DNA of 64,000 nt from an uncultured Planctomycetaceae bacterium (GTDB taxonomy: Bacteria > Planctomycetota > Planctomycetia > Planctomycetales > Planctomycetaceae), in contig CALSLT010000022.1 in the NCBI GenBank assembly GCA_943787265.1, positions 62,001 through 126,000 on the forward strand, in the 5' to 3' direction. This document shows, piece after piece, positions 55,788 through 64,000 of this stretch. The first letter of the stretch is position 1; each line of letters starts with the position of its first letter. Made by a program: the position numbers and the translations under genes. The notes beneath the pieces are model-generated. The model was not told where the DNA came from, did no database searches, and worked only from the letters and a program-made list of their open reading frames with translations.

Positions 55788-56943
55788 CCTTGCCCTCCGA
55801 TACGGAGTCCGTGTCTGATGATTTTTTGCTTTCGGGGATGGTCTCTTGTGTCGAGGGGGCGTCTTTGGTCTTCGAGTTGGTGACAGCTCCGTCGGCGGTC
55901 TCCGGCAACGACGAAATATCGCTCGGTTCCGGAATTCCGTCGACTAGAAGTCTGAGCAAGCTGCTGGACGCTGAGAGTACCAGAGTGGTCTTATTGTTGA
56001 TGATCTTCTTGTACGAGTCCAAAGTTCGGAGCGTTCGATAGAACTCTGGATCTCGAGCGTGTGCTTCGTTCAAAACTGCCAGAGCTTCGGCTTCAGCGGT
56101 GCCGCGAATTCGTTCTGCTTCGGCCTCGGCGCGAGAAATGATCTCGTTGTATTGCCGATCCGCCTGACTTCGTATGACTGCGTTCTGAGCAAGTCCGGCG
56201 CTTCGATATCGCCCCGCGATTTTCTGCCGCTCGCTCTTCATTCGTTCAAATACTGCCTGCTGATTGCCTCGCGGGAAATTGATTCGCTTAATGCGGACGT
56301 CGACGATTTCTATTCCCAAACGATCCAGGATCGACTGGTCTTCGTCCGGCCTTTGCCGGACATCGTCAAGGAGTTGTCTGGAAATTGCGTCGAGCGACAT
56401 GTCTGTCCCCGTGATCGGTGGGCTTTCCGGATTCGGAACACTCAACAGATCACCGAGTTCGATCATGGCAATTCGTGAAGCCAGCGAAGACCGCACTCGA
56501 GTTTCTAATCGTGCCTGAGCCGTTTCGTTCGTCCCGAGTGACCGAAAGAATCGAACGGCCGGCCGGTCAAGTAAGCTTACATCTGGCTGAGGCTCTGCGA
56601 TTTTCCAGCAAACGTAGGCGTCGACCGTGACGTTCTTGCGATCGCGGGTAAAAACCTCGCGTCCTAACGGGTCGAACAGTTGAGTTCGTCGATCAAAACG
56701 CCGCGCAGTTCCCAATGGCCAGGGCAATTTGACGTTCAGGCCTCGATCATCTGGACCATCGAGAACCGCCACGACCGTCCCCAGGCGTTCCAGCAGCACG
56801 ATTTCCGTCTCGTCGACAAAAACGATCGCCGTCGACAGCCAGGTCACGAGCAACAGCCCGAGCCCGGCAAGTATGACTCGAACGATCGCGCGCGGGACTG
56901 GCCGAGCAGCATTGTCTGAATTATTCGTTTCGGAGTTGCTCAT
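55780..56943 (-). CDS. HflC-like SPFH protein
   Basis: 387 residues from the ATG at 56943 (MSNSETNN), preferred over 56994. Membrane segment VRVILAGLGLLLVTWLSTAIVF. SPFH domain: ETEIVLLERLGTVVAVLDGPDDRGLNVKLPWPLG, FTRDRKNVTVDAYVCWKI, LGIEIVDVRIKRINFPRGNQQAVFERMKSERQ, the last strongly HflC-like. Coiled coil IISRAEAEAERIRGTAEAEALAVLNEAHARDPEFYRTLRTLDSYKKII follows, then an acidic disordered tail (about 60 residues) unlike E. coli HflC. Starts 86 bases after the ATPase/SPFH fusion stop and overlaps the hflK-like gene by 8 bases. Confidence 0.9.
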   Translation of the reverse strand: MSNSETNNSDNAARPVPRAIVRVILAGLGLLLVTWLSTAIVFVDETEIVLLERLGTVVAVLDGPDDRGLNVKLPWPLGTARRFDRRTQLFDPLGREVFTRDRKNVTVDAYVCWKIAEPQPDVSLLDRPAVRFFRSLGTNETAQARLETRVRSSLASRIAMIELGDLLSVPNPESPPITGTDMSLDAISRQLLDDVRQRPDEDQSILDRLGIEIVDVRIKRINFPRGNQQAVFERMKSERQKIAGRYRSAGLAQNAVIRSQADRQYNEIISRAEAEAERIRGTAEAEALAVLNEAHARDPEFYRTLRTLDSYKKIINNKTTLVLSASSSLLRLLVDGIPEPSDISSLPETADGAVTNSKTKDAPSTQETIPESKKSSDTDSVSEGKDE

Positions 56944-57028
56944 AAAATAACCAGAGAGATCAAACGTCAAATTTTCAGTGGGGCGTAGCTGCAAGATAAA
57001 AATAGAAGGGGAACAATGTCCGGTGGCA

Positions 57029-60000
57029 TTACTCAGGCGGCGGTTCTTCGAATGTGTCGTTGGGAGTCATCAGCGGTTGAAGCACGGTCGGAGTTGAAAA
57101 CTGATCCGGATCAATTAACAGCAACCGTTGGCTGCCCGCGACGGCCGGATCGATGATGGTGACTGCTTGCCCAACCAATGCGTCGACAACTGCGTAAGAG
57201 TAAAGCGTCATGTCGGTGAGAAGCGGGTGCTTGGCATGCTGAACAACCAGGCTGCTGAATCTAGCGACGGATGCCGCCGCTGAGGCCACACGCTTCGCAC
57301 TGTGTTCGTGAGCCCGATGAATGATCGCGGCCGCCTCCCCCGAAAGTTCCATCGGACGATCAGTTGTTTCCAGAGTGATCTGCGCCCAGAGGTCGTCGGT
57401 CAAACTCCAGTTTGCGATTTCGCCGGTTGTTGACTCAGTGGTTTTCGTATCTGAATCGACAGAACTGCTGAGTCGGCGAATGGCATTCTCGCCAGCGGCA
57501 CTGAGGACGGTCTGCGAATAGTACGCTTCGGCTTCGTTAATAAGTTGTTCATGAAGTTCAATGGCGTCGGCCACTTGCCGATAAGACGCGACGACTGGTC
57601 GCGGCGGGTGGACATCGAGCAGGCTTACTCCCGTCACTTCAACTCCCAGACCGTATCGCGAAAGTGCATCTGAGATGTCCTGCCGAACCTGAGTTTCGAC
57701 GTCGGTTCGCGATTCAGTCATGACCGCTTCCAACGACACGGTCGCGATCGTCTTTCGAATCGAACTCTCGGCGACTGATCGTACGACGGTCTGCGGATCA
57801 CTGCTCGAGAAAACGAACTGCTTTAAATCGCTGATTCGGTATGACACCTCTGCCGTGAGTTCAATCGGAACTTCGTCCCCGGTCAGCGTCATGGATTCGG
57901 CGGCCAGCCCCTCATGCTCTTGCTCATCATGATCGCTGGTCCATTCGATGGGCCGAGTGTCGACTTCTGTCGCGGCTTTATCTTGTCCGCTGCTGTTGGA
58001 AGTTCGAAACCCGATTTCGATGATACGGGAATGTCCGACACGCTCGACTCTGACCGATTCAAAGGGGGCCGGCCATCTCCAGTGCACGCCGGAATTTAAA
58101 GTCGATTCAATTTTTCCGAACCGAGTTACAACGGCTTGTTGGTCTTCTTCGATCTGGCACACGCCAGACATCAACCAGGCCAGAGCACATCCAGCGCCAG
58201 CCAGTCGAAGGATGATGCGAGCATGTTCGACCAATCGAAAAACGATTCGAGTTGGCGAGAGGATATCCACCAGCCACTCGACAGTACTTTCCAGTGAGCT
58301 GGATAGTCGCCCGAGGCTTGTCTGTTCCCAGCGTTCGAACCAGAGCAACCGCAACGCGTTGATCATGACGGCCAGCGAGGCAGCTTCATGAAAGATGGCC
58401 GCTGCTCCTGGCGAAAGAATTCCCGTCGCTCCAAGGACCATCCCGCAGCCATTCATTCCGAAGGCGAACAGGTAAATGCTTTGCCGAATCGTCAGGACCA
58501 GACGTCGCGACAGACGTAATAAACCAGGCAATGGTTTGAGTGGGTCGCCCATCAGGATCAGGTCGCCAGCATCTGCCGCGATTTCGCTGCCGACTCCGCC
58601 AAGAGCGATGCCCACTGTGGATGTTGCTAGAGCGGGAGCGTCGTTGACTCCGTCGCCAACCATCGCGACCCGCCGACCTGACTGTTCTGCGTTCTCGATC
58701 CACGCGGCTTTGTCTGCTGGCAAAAGTCCTGCATCCATCGAGTCAAACGTCGGCAGCGATTTCTGCAACTCTTTTGCTGCCGCTTCTCGATCACCGGTCA
58801 ACACCGCAAAAGCTGTGATCCCTGAATCTTGCAGTTGATCGATGACTTCGCGAGCTGAGTCTCGAACAGAATCTCGCACGCCAACAACTCCGATGACGCG
58901 GTCGCTTACCGCGACAATCAAAGACGATTCTCCCCGGGAATCCATATCGAAAAGCGTCTCAGCGACGTCTTCGGATAACTCAACACCAGAGTCTTCCATC
59001 AGCCGCCGGTTGCCAACCACGATGGGCAGTCGGTCGTCAGAATCTGTGGCAAAGTGTGCTGCCCAACTGCCAAGGTCAGAAGGAGTCGTTCGAGCCGTCA
59101 CTCCTGTTCCTGGATGAGTTGTGAAGTCGTAAACGCCCGGTACGACGCTTTCACGTTCGGCAGCTTCTCGGCAAATCAGACGGGCGATCGGGTGCTCACT
59201 GCGTCGCTCGGCGATTGCCGCTGTTCTCAGTAATTCGGATTCGTCGACTTCGTCAACGAAAGAGACGATCGTGCCCGTTTCCAGTTCGCCTTTCGTCAAC
59301 GTGCCGGTTTTGTCAAACGCGATCGTGTCGACGTGAGCGAGCCGCTCCAGGGCAATGGACCCTTTGACGACCACGCCGGACCGAGCCAGCCAGGCCATCG
59401 CCGCCATGACCGCGCTGGGCGTCGCCAGGATCAGCGGACAAGGACACGCGACAACAAGCACACTGAGCGCGGGAAGAAATCCGGGACGCCATTCGCCTGT
59501 GCTGATTCTCCAGCCGATCAACGTGCAGACGGCCACGCCCAACACGACGGGAAGAAACATCCGGGCGTATCGATCGGCGGTGCGTTCGAGCGGTGCCTTT
59601 CGTTCGGTTGCGTCCGCGACAAGTTGCACCACCTTCGACAGCGTCGACTCGGTGGCGATGCGCGTCGCCTCAATTTCTAACGCCCCAAACTGATTCAAAG
59701 TACCTGCAAACACTTCGTTAGAAATGGTTTTCTCAACGGGCAGGCTCTCGCCCGTGAGTGCACTCTGGTCGACGGCGGAACTTCCAGAACGAACAACGCC
59801 GTCAACTGGAATTCGCTCGCCCGGTCGCACGAGAACTACCTGACCGACCGACACATCGGCCACTGCGACTTCTTCCTCTTTTCCGTCCGCAACGATTCGG
59901 GCAGTCGGCGGACAAAGGTTGAACACTCCGCGTATGGCTCGCTGAGCACGGTCGACAGTAAAGCCTTCAATGCTCTCACCGCACAAAGCGATAAAGACAA

Positions 60001-60370
60001 CGAGAGCGGCCGTAGAGTGCTCGCCCAGAACGATCGCGGCGAGACAGGCAATGGTCAGAGCAAGGTCAGCTCCAACCTTGCCGTCAAACAGGTTTTCCAG
60101 CGTCTGGTAGAGAATCCTCGCGCCGCCAAGCACGGCAGCCAGCAGGACAAGCCGGAAGCCGAAAAGCGTCTGGTACTCCGACCACGACGAGACACCCGTT
60201 TCTTCGAGCAAGCCGATCGCAATGTCGGCAGCAAACAGAATTCCAACGACCAACGTCAGCAGGTAGATCGGCGCAGAGCGGTAGTGAAATCCGCGTCCGG
60301 CATCGGCTGCAGAGCCACCAATTGGAGTTTCGTCGAGGAACTCCCGGCAGGATTCAGGGCAGTAGTGCAT
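57029..60370 (-). CDS. P1B-type metal-transport ATPase fused to a C-terminal HflK-like SPFH domain
   Basis: 1113 residues in one frame. Residues 33-680 form a P1B ATPase: two or more membrane helices to 125, actuator TGES at 206-209, CPC metal site at 309-311 in VVACPCPLILATPSAV, phosphorylated D353 in DKTGTLTKGE, HP at 393-394, hinge GDGVNDAPA at 572-580, M7/M8 with HEAASLAVMINALRLL at 661-676. No heavy-metal-associated (HMA) domain precedes it; only a short CPESC motif at 4-8. Residues 720-737 are a further membrane helix. Residues 738-1070 form an SPFH domain of HflK type (EEDQQAVVTRFGKIESTLNSGVHWRWPAPFE, SMTLTGDEVPIELTAEVSYRI, VEVTGVSLLDVHPPRPVVASYRQV). First gene of an operon with hflC-like and hflK-like genes. 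Metal specificity is undecided between Zn/Cd/Co-like and Cu-like classes. Confidence 0.92.
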   Translation of the reverse strand: MHYCPESCREFLDETPIGGSAADAGRGFHYRSAPIYLLTLVVGILFAADIAIGLLEETGVSSWSEYQTLFGFRLVLLAAVLGGARILYQTLENLFDGKVGADLALTIACLAAIVLGEHSTAALVVFIALCGESIEGFTVDRAQRAIRGVFNLCPPTARIVADGKEEEVAVADVSVGQVVLVRPGERIPVDGVVRSGSSAVDQSALTGESLPVEKTISNEVFAGTLNQFGALEIEATRIATESTLSKVVQLVADATERKAPLERTADRYARMFLPVVLGVAVCTLIGWRISTGEWRPGFLPALSVLVVACPCPLILATPSAVMAAMAWLARSGVVVKGSIALERLAHVDTIAFDKTGTLTKGELETGTIVSFVDEVDESELLRTAAIAERRSEHPIARLICREAAERESVVPGVYDFTTHPGTGVTARTTPSDLGSWAAHFATDSDDRLPIVVGNRRLMEDSGVELSEDVAETLFDMDSRGESSLIVAVSDRVIGVVGVRDSVRDSAREVIDQLQDSGITAFAVLTGDREAAAKELQKSLPTFDSMDAGLLPADKAAWIENAEQSGRRVAMVGDGVNDAPALATSTVGIALGGVGSEIAADAGDLILMGDPLKPLPGLLRLSRRLVLTIRQSIYLFAFGMNGCGMVLGATGILSPGAAAIFHEAASLAVMINALRLLWFERWEQTSLGRLSSSLESTVEWLVDILSPTRIVFRLVEHARIILRLAGAGCALAWLMSGVCQIEEDQQAVVTRFGKIESTLNSGVHWRWPAPFESVRVERVGHSRIIEIGFRTSNSSGQDKAATEVDTRPIEWTSDHDEQEHEGLAAESMTLTGDEVPIELTAEVSYRISDLKQFVFSSSDPQTVVRSVAESSIRKTIATVSLEAVMTESRTDVETQVRQDISDALSRYGLGVEVTGVSLLDVHPPRPVVASYRQVADAIELHEQLINEAEAYYSQTVLSAAGENAIRRLSSSVDSDTKTTESTTGEIANWSLTDDLWAQITLETTDRPMELSGEAAAIIHRAHEHSAKRVASAAASVARFSSLVVQHAKHPLLTDMTLYSYAVVDALVGQAVTIIDPAVAGSQRLLLIDPDQFSTPTVLQPLMTPNDTFEEPPPE

Positions 60371-60551
60371 GAAGGTCCAACGTCAGGAAATGCAAACTTC
60401 GATGCTACAGCAGCACCAATCTGCTTTCCATTAGCGCGTGACTCACGTACGCCGTTGTCATCTCGGACCTTGAAGAGTTGACGGTTTGACAGGTCACGAG
60501 CTTATTTGCCCGGCGACGGTTACCGATTACGACTCGGGAGCTGTTGGTTAG

Positions 60552-61628
60552 TCACTCGGCAGGCGAAGACTTTTCGGTTTCAGGTGCGGGCAGTCTGTCA
60601 ACATTCGCTGTGGCTTTCACATGTTTGACGTCCTGTGATACGGACTTGTCAGCGTCCACCGGGGACGTTGATTCTTTCACCGTTTCAGCAGGCTGGGGGG
60701 CCACCTTTTTGACAGCCTTCGTCCCTGCGGAAGTCGAATCGAATCCGCGTCTGCGGCCGGGGTATTTGAAGGTCGGCAAGGGGGGCTTCGGTTTTGGCTC
60801 CGACTCAATCCGGCAATTGGGCAAGGCAACTCTCAGTTTACTCAACCCTTCGTCCGTCATGTCAGTATCGCTGACGTTTAGATACTTCAGCGAAGTGAAG
60901 CTGGCGATAGCCGGAATGGACATGTCGGTAACCACCGTTCCGTCGAGGCCGAGATGGCTCAGGTCAGCAAATCCTTCAAGTGAAGCAAGTCCGACGTCTG
61001 TGATTCCTGTGTGCGAAAGCTGCAACGCTTTAAGGCTGCTCAATGATTTAATGTGCGGCACAACTTCATCCGAAACTGCTGTCCCAGTCAGGTAAAGCAT
61101 CGCCAATTCTGGGAGTCGTTCAATGTGCAGCAAGCCCTCGTTCGTCACTAGAGACCAGTTTAACCGCAACAGCTTCAGGCTTACGATACCCTCAATTTTC
61201 GCCAGCGATTTGTCCTTCGTTGATGTCCATTGTGCACTGACAAGAAGCAGGTTGTTCAAACTGCGAAGCTGGTCGAAACCGTCTGCTGAAATTCTTGTTG
61301 CATCGGTTACCAGAAATAAAGTTCTGAGATACCGAAACTGCGACATTACCTCGGCGCGAATCTTACCGGTCGTTGTGAGATGTTCGTTGAAGATCGTTAC
61401 GAGGACCCCAGCAGTCCCGATTATCGGATCGTCAACTTCGGAGACCTTGCATCCAAGTTCTTTGAGACTTTCAATTGTCTCGCGTTCCTTCAGCTCAAGT
61501 TGATCGCTCGTCAACTCAAGAGGTCCGTCCTTGTCCTGTCCACAGCCAGTCAAGACAAGCGGTGCAAGTAACGTCGTCGCTATGATCGCGCAACCGACAT
61601 AAATTCTGATCGAAGTAAAAGGCGGCAT
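60552..61628 (-). CDS. Lipoprotein with leucine-rich repeats
   Basis: 358 residues. Lipoprotein signal IIATTLLAPLVLTGCGQ (lipobox LTGC, cysteine near 29). About seven leucine-rich repeats with the TGI/TAV-spaced pattern (FDQLRSLNNLLLVSAQWT, LSSLKALQLSHTGITDVGLASLEGFADLSHLGLDGTVVTD). A basic and Pro-rich tail ends in a Thr/Lys/Val linker. Repeats resemble those at the end of the protein at 46446. Located 181 bases upstream of the ATPase/SPFH gene on the same strand; cotranscription is possible but not shown. Confidence 0.85.
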   Translation of the reverse strand: MPPFTSIRIYVGCAIIATTLLAPLVLTGCGQDKDGPLELTSDQLELKERETIESLKELGCKVSEVDDPIIGTAGVLVTIFNEHLTTTGKIRAEVMSQFRYLRTLFLVTDATRISADGFDQLRSLNNLLLVSAQWTSTKDKSLAKIEGIVSLKLLRLNWSLVTNEGLLHIERLPELAMLYLTGTAVSDEVVPHIKSLSSLKALQLSHTGITDVGLASLEGFADLSHLGLDGTVVTDMSIPAIASFTSLKYLNVSDTDMTDEGLSKLRVALPNCRIESEPKPKPPLPTFKYPGRRRGFDSTSAGTKAVKKVAPQPAETVKESTSPVDADKSVSQDVKHVKATANVDRLPAPETEKSSPAE

Positions 61629-61646
61629 ACGTCGCTGTCTCCGATA

Positions 61647-62543
61647 CTATTTGGCAAGCTCAAAATCGATGACCTGGCTTCCTGCCTCAATCGTAATGTC
61701 ACGAATGATGCGGGTTGTCCCGACCTGTATATGGACCTGATGTTTACCAATCACCAATCCCCCAATATCGTCGTCGTAGAAGGCCTCATAACTGCCGTCA
61801 GCCTCGCTGAACGCAAATGAAGAACCTCCTGAAAATCCGCCGTCGCCGCCGTTTCCAGGTTCAGGAGAGAACCGCAGACTGGCTTCGATGCCGTCTCCGT
61901 TGTTTGTTACTCGCCCGGTTAACTCTGCGAGTTCAGGCAGATCCGAGCCGCCGCCCATCATGTCGGAAAACATCCAATACGCTAGGGAGAATACGACGAC
62001 TGCGGCGCCCAAAGCAGGAATAACTCTTTGCAGCAGCAGATAGTTGACTTCGGAAAAATCGTAGTTTACTTCGTCCGGCGCGGCAGGATCTTTGAAATCT
62101 TCCGGGCGGTTGCGTTTGCCTGTCTTCGAGAGAAGGCTGCTGGCGATAGAAGCAGCGTTGTCTGCAGAACCTGATGCAATTTCGGCACCAGTTTCGGATT
62201 CAGTCGACTTTGGCTTCTTCTTTTTCCGAGGCGGCGACTCGTCCTCATTGTCGGTAATCACCGGAGCAACGTAACGAGGACGTGGTTCCGGTTCCTGTAC
62301 ACTGAAAAAGTCGTCGCCAAAGATTGCGTCCTCTTCCGCTTCTGCCGCAGATTTTGCGGGAGAGTCAGACGTTGAGACCTTCTCGTCGTCATCGCTGAGA
62401 AGCACGTCTTCAGAATCACCGTCAGATGCGTCCGGGATAAAGATCTTCTCCTGGCACTTTGGGCACTTTCCTTCAGTCCCTGCGAGCTTGTCCTTGACTT
62501 TGAGCGACGCTCCGCAGTGATCACATTCGCAACGAATCGTCAT
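61647..62543 (-). CDS. Zinc-ribbon single-pass membrane protein with carboxypeptidase-regulatory-like end
   Basis: 298 residues from the ATG at 62543, which follows GAGG; a TTG at 62555 is less likely. N-terminal zinc ribbon CECDHCGASLKV and GKCPKCQEKIFIPD, the form common in planctomycete proteins. A long acidic/basic disordered stretch follows, with KKKKPK near 115, then one membrane helix (ALGAAVVVFSLAYWMFSDMMGG). The outer part (ELTGRVTNNGDGIEASLRFSPEPG to KHQVHIQVGTTRIIRDITIEAG) has the outline of a carboxypeptidase-regulatory-like Ig domain. It lies 18 bases upstream of the LRR lipoprotein, so the two are probably an operon. Confidence 0.8.
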   Translation of the reverse strand: MTIRCECDHCGASLKVKDKLAGTEGKCPKCQEKIFIPDASDGDSEDVLLSDDDEKVSTSDSPAKSAAEAEEDAIFGDDFFSVQEPEPRPRYVAPVITDNEDESPPRKKKKPKSTESETGAEIASGSADNAASIASSLLSKTGKRNRPEDFKDPAAPDEVNYDFSEVNYLLLQRVIPALGAAVVVFSLAYWMFSDMMGGGSDLPELAELTGRVTNNGDGIEASLRFSPEPGNGGDGGFSGGSSFAFSEADGSYEAFYDDDIGGLVIGKHQVHIQVGTTRIIRDITIEAGSQVIDFELAK

Positions 62544-62591
62544 GCCGCGCCTCAACTCTTAATGCGACAGGGAGACTGCCTCTTAATAAAG

Positions 62592-62620
62592 CTGGCAGCA
62601 CGGTTCGGCCGTGCTGCCAG
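62592..62620 (-). terminator. Rho-independent-like terminator after the DUF1559 gene
   Basis: Perfect 12-base stem CTGGCAGCACGG (62592-62603) and CCGTGCTGCCAG (62609-62620) with a TTCGG loop. On the minus strand, in the direction leaving the DUF1559 stop at 62660, the stem is followed by CTTTATTAAG, a short U-rich tract. It would end the DUF1559 transcript before the zinc-ribbon gene at 62543. Confidence 0.75.
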
Positions 62621-62659
62621 AACTTTGCGAATTCAAACTGAAACACTCGTCAGGTTGAT

Positions 62660-63796
62660 TTACTTAGCGCCGAATTGACCAACGGGGATGCCCGATGCGA
62701 TATTGCCGAGATTCTCAAGAATCCGTTCGTTGATGTTTTCATTCAACGAACGCACTGATCCGTCTGCCAGACAGAACTGGGCGAGCCCCGTATGATCGCT
62801 GGCCGGAGAACTGTAGTGATCGCCTTTGTTGATTCCGCCGCGAGCCCGATTCAGTGGAGTTGGAGGGATCAGCGACGGTGTGATTGCAGTAGTGAAGAGA
62901 GTCGCTGCTCCACCCCAAGCCCACCCATCGCTACTTTTTCGTCGGACATCCAGACCAGCGATCGCTGGCGGTCTGAATTTGGCCATTTCGCCAGCCATGA
63001 TCACATTACTTGTACCGTCACTAATATCTGTCACTCGGACTGAGCTATTCGTGAAGAGTACTCCCATATTCTGACCAGTTTGAGCGAAGAGAATATTGCT
63101 TGGGGCTGCCGACTGAGCGGCAGTCATTGAAAAGACAGATCTTAATACCGAACCGTTGCCTGCGGGCGTTTCCGAACTGTCGTCGATCAGGATTCCAGAG
63201 CCAGCACACCCACCGTAGTCATTGCCACCCTTCGTATAATTGACGTCGACTCTGTAAGTGTTATTGAACTTGATGGAGTCCATATTGCTTCGTCGGGATG
63301 GGCAATAGAACGCAGGAATGTCGTTAAGAATCGCGGGGCCTCCTCCCAAAAGTGGATCCGTCGATGGACAAATCAGAGGAGCAACAGTCCCGTGGAACCA
63401 GACATTCCCATCGCACTCAGCGTAACCTTTGTAGACGTCTGCGTAGTCCATGTATGGAAGGATATGCAACATCCAACTTACACCATGCAGCCCCGAAAGG
63501 TTCAACCCGGTCGGGTCAATTGGTTCCAGTGGGTCGTTGGTCTGCTGCGTAGTGATTCCGGTCGAGTTCAGAAAACGCGACGTAACCATGCCAGGTGGGA
63601 AGACGCCGTGAGCGGTCTGGTAGTTGTGCAGGGCCACGCCGATTTGCTTGAGATGGTTCTGGCACTGGCTGCGGCGTGCGGCTTCGCGAGCCTGCTGGAC
63701 GGCTGGAAGAAGGATGGCGATCAGGATCGCGATGATCGAGATCACGACGAGTAGCTCGATCAGTGTGAACCCGCGGCGAATAGCTCGACGACTCAT
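62660..63796 (-). CDS. DUF1559 pilin-like exported protein
   Basis: 378 residues. Type IV pilin/type II secretion prepilin leader RRGFTLIELLVVISIIAILIAILLPAVQQAREAARRSQCQNHLKQIG at residues 7-55, processed at G/F. The DUF1559 body follows, with the typical ends HGVSWMLHILPYMD, YCPSRR, and closing HTGLAQFCLADGSVRSLNENI. Planctomycetes encode tens of such proteins; their role is unknown, possibly minor pseudopilins. It is followed by a terminator at 62592, so probably monocistronic. The 204 bases to the window edge hold its promoter region; I see no gene there. Confidence 0.95.
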   Translation of the reverse strand: MSRRAIRRGFTLIELLVVISIIAILIAILLPAVQQAREAARRSQCQNHLKQIGVALHNYQTAHGVFPPGMVTSRFLNSTGITTQQTNDPLEPIDPTGLNLSGLHGVSWMLHILPYMDYADVYKGYAECDGNVWFHGTVAPLICPSTDPLLGGGPAILNDIPAFYCPSRRSNMDSIKFNNTYRVDVNYTKGGNDYGGCAGSGILIDDSSETPAGNGSVLRSVFSMTAAQSAAPSNILFAQTGQNMGVLFTNSSVRVTDISDGTSNVIMAGEMAKFRPPAIAGLDVRRKSSDGWAWGGAATLFTTAITPSLIPPTPLNRARGGINKGDHYSSPASDHTGLAQFCLADGSVRSLNENINERILENLGNIASGIPVGQFGAK

Positions 63797-64000
63797 GGCA
63801 GATACTCCCGAAGACGGTTTGGGTGAACTCGATCCCAGCCAGACCCGACTTAGTACAGATCAGGAAGAGAATGAATGATAAGGCAGCCGTTAAATTTGCG
63901 AATATTTCGTAAACCCGCCTGAACGATGGTACTTGGCGCCGGATTGAACCGTCAACAAGAAACTCGATCAGTTCGACTTCGAACCTCTCGCGCAAGACAC

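Overview
The window looks like a chromosomal segment of a planctomycete (order Planctomycetales or a close relative). The indicators are many sulfatases with formylglycine-type active sites, three DUF1501 proteins, a PSD1-type cytochrome c protein (DUF1549/DUF1553) next to a DUF1501 gene, DUF1080 domains, a DUF1559 pilin-like protein, ThuA-like and Gfo/Idh/MocA proteins with export signals, and an ECF sigma/anti-sigma pair. I see no rRNA, tRNA, CRISPR array, transposase or phage gene.

Layout. 0-1.2 kb: a DNA methyltransferase running off the left edge. 1.4-8.7 kb: a sulfatase, a RecQ helicase, a small monooxygenase-like protein, two small hypotheticals and a sensor kinase, most of them broken by single-base indels. 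8.7-15.4 kb: an NtrC-like regulator paired with the kinase, an M42 aminopeptidase, then on the minus strand biotin-protein ligase, a thioredoxin/NHL protein and a double-Dabb lipoprotein. 15.7-24.7 kb: an MFS transporter, a CheY-like protein, a DUF1080 protein, an ECF sigma/anti-sigma/exported-protein cluster, a HEAT-like protein and a Wzx-like flippase. 25-38.6 kb: a plus-strand block for secreted glycan degradation with three sulfatases (one fused to DUF1080 and an esterase), a deacylase/amidotransferase-like fusion, an oxidoreductase, a beta-propeller protein, a sialidase-like protein and a ThuA protein. 38.6-51.2 kb: a lipoprotein, PSD1/DUF1501, further propeller, DUF1501 and PQQ/LRR proteins. 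51.3-63.8 kb: a minus-strand block holding a fused MFS/spermidine-synthase-like/TPR protein, HflK and HflC homologues, a P1B-type ATPase fused to a third SPFH domain, an LRR lipoprotein, a zinc-ribbon membrane protein and a DUF1559 pilin-like protein.

The most unusual unit is 54.7-60.4 kb. One uninterrupted 1113-codon gene joins a CPC-type metal-transport ATPase to an HflK-like SPFH domain, followed directly by overlapping hflC-like and hflK-like genes. This suggests a membrane complex linking ion transport with an SPFH scaffold that normally controls FtsH proteolysis; the function is inferred.

Two further points. Frame breaks cluster at 2.7-7.9 kb and recur at 40.2 and 41.3 kb, several at homopolymers, so sequencing error is more likely than gene decay. 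Several intergenic gaps carry long inverted repeats of the dispersed kind seen in this phylum.
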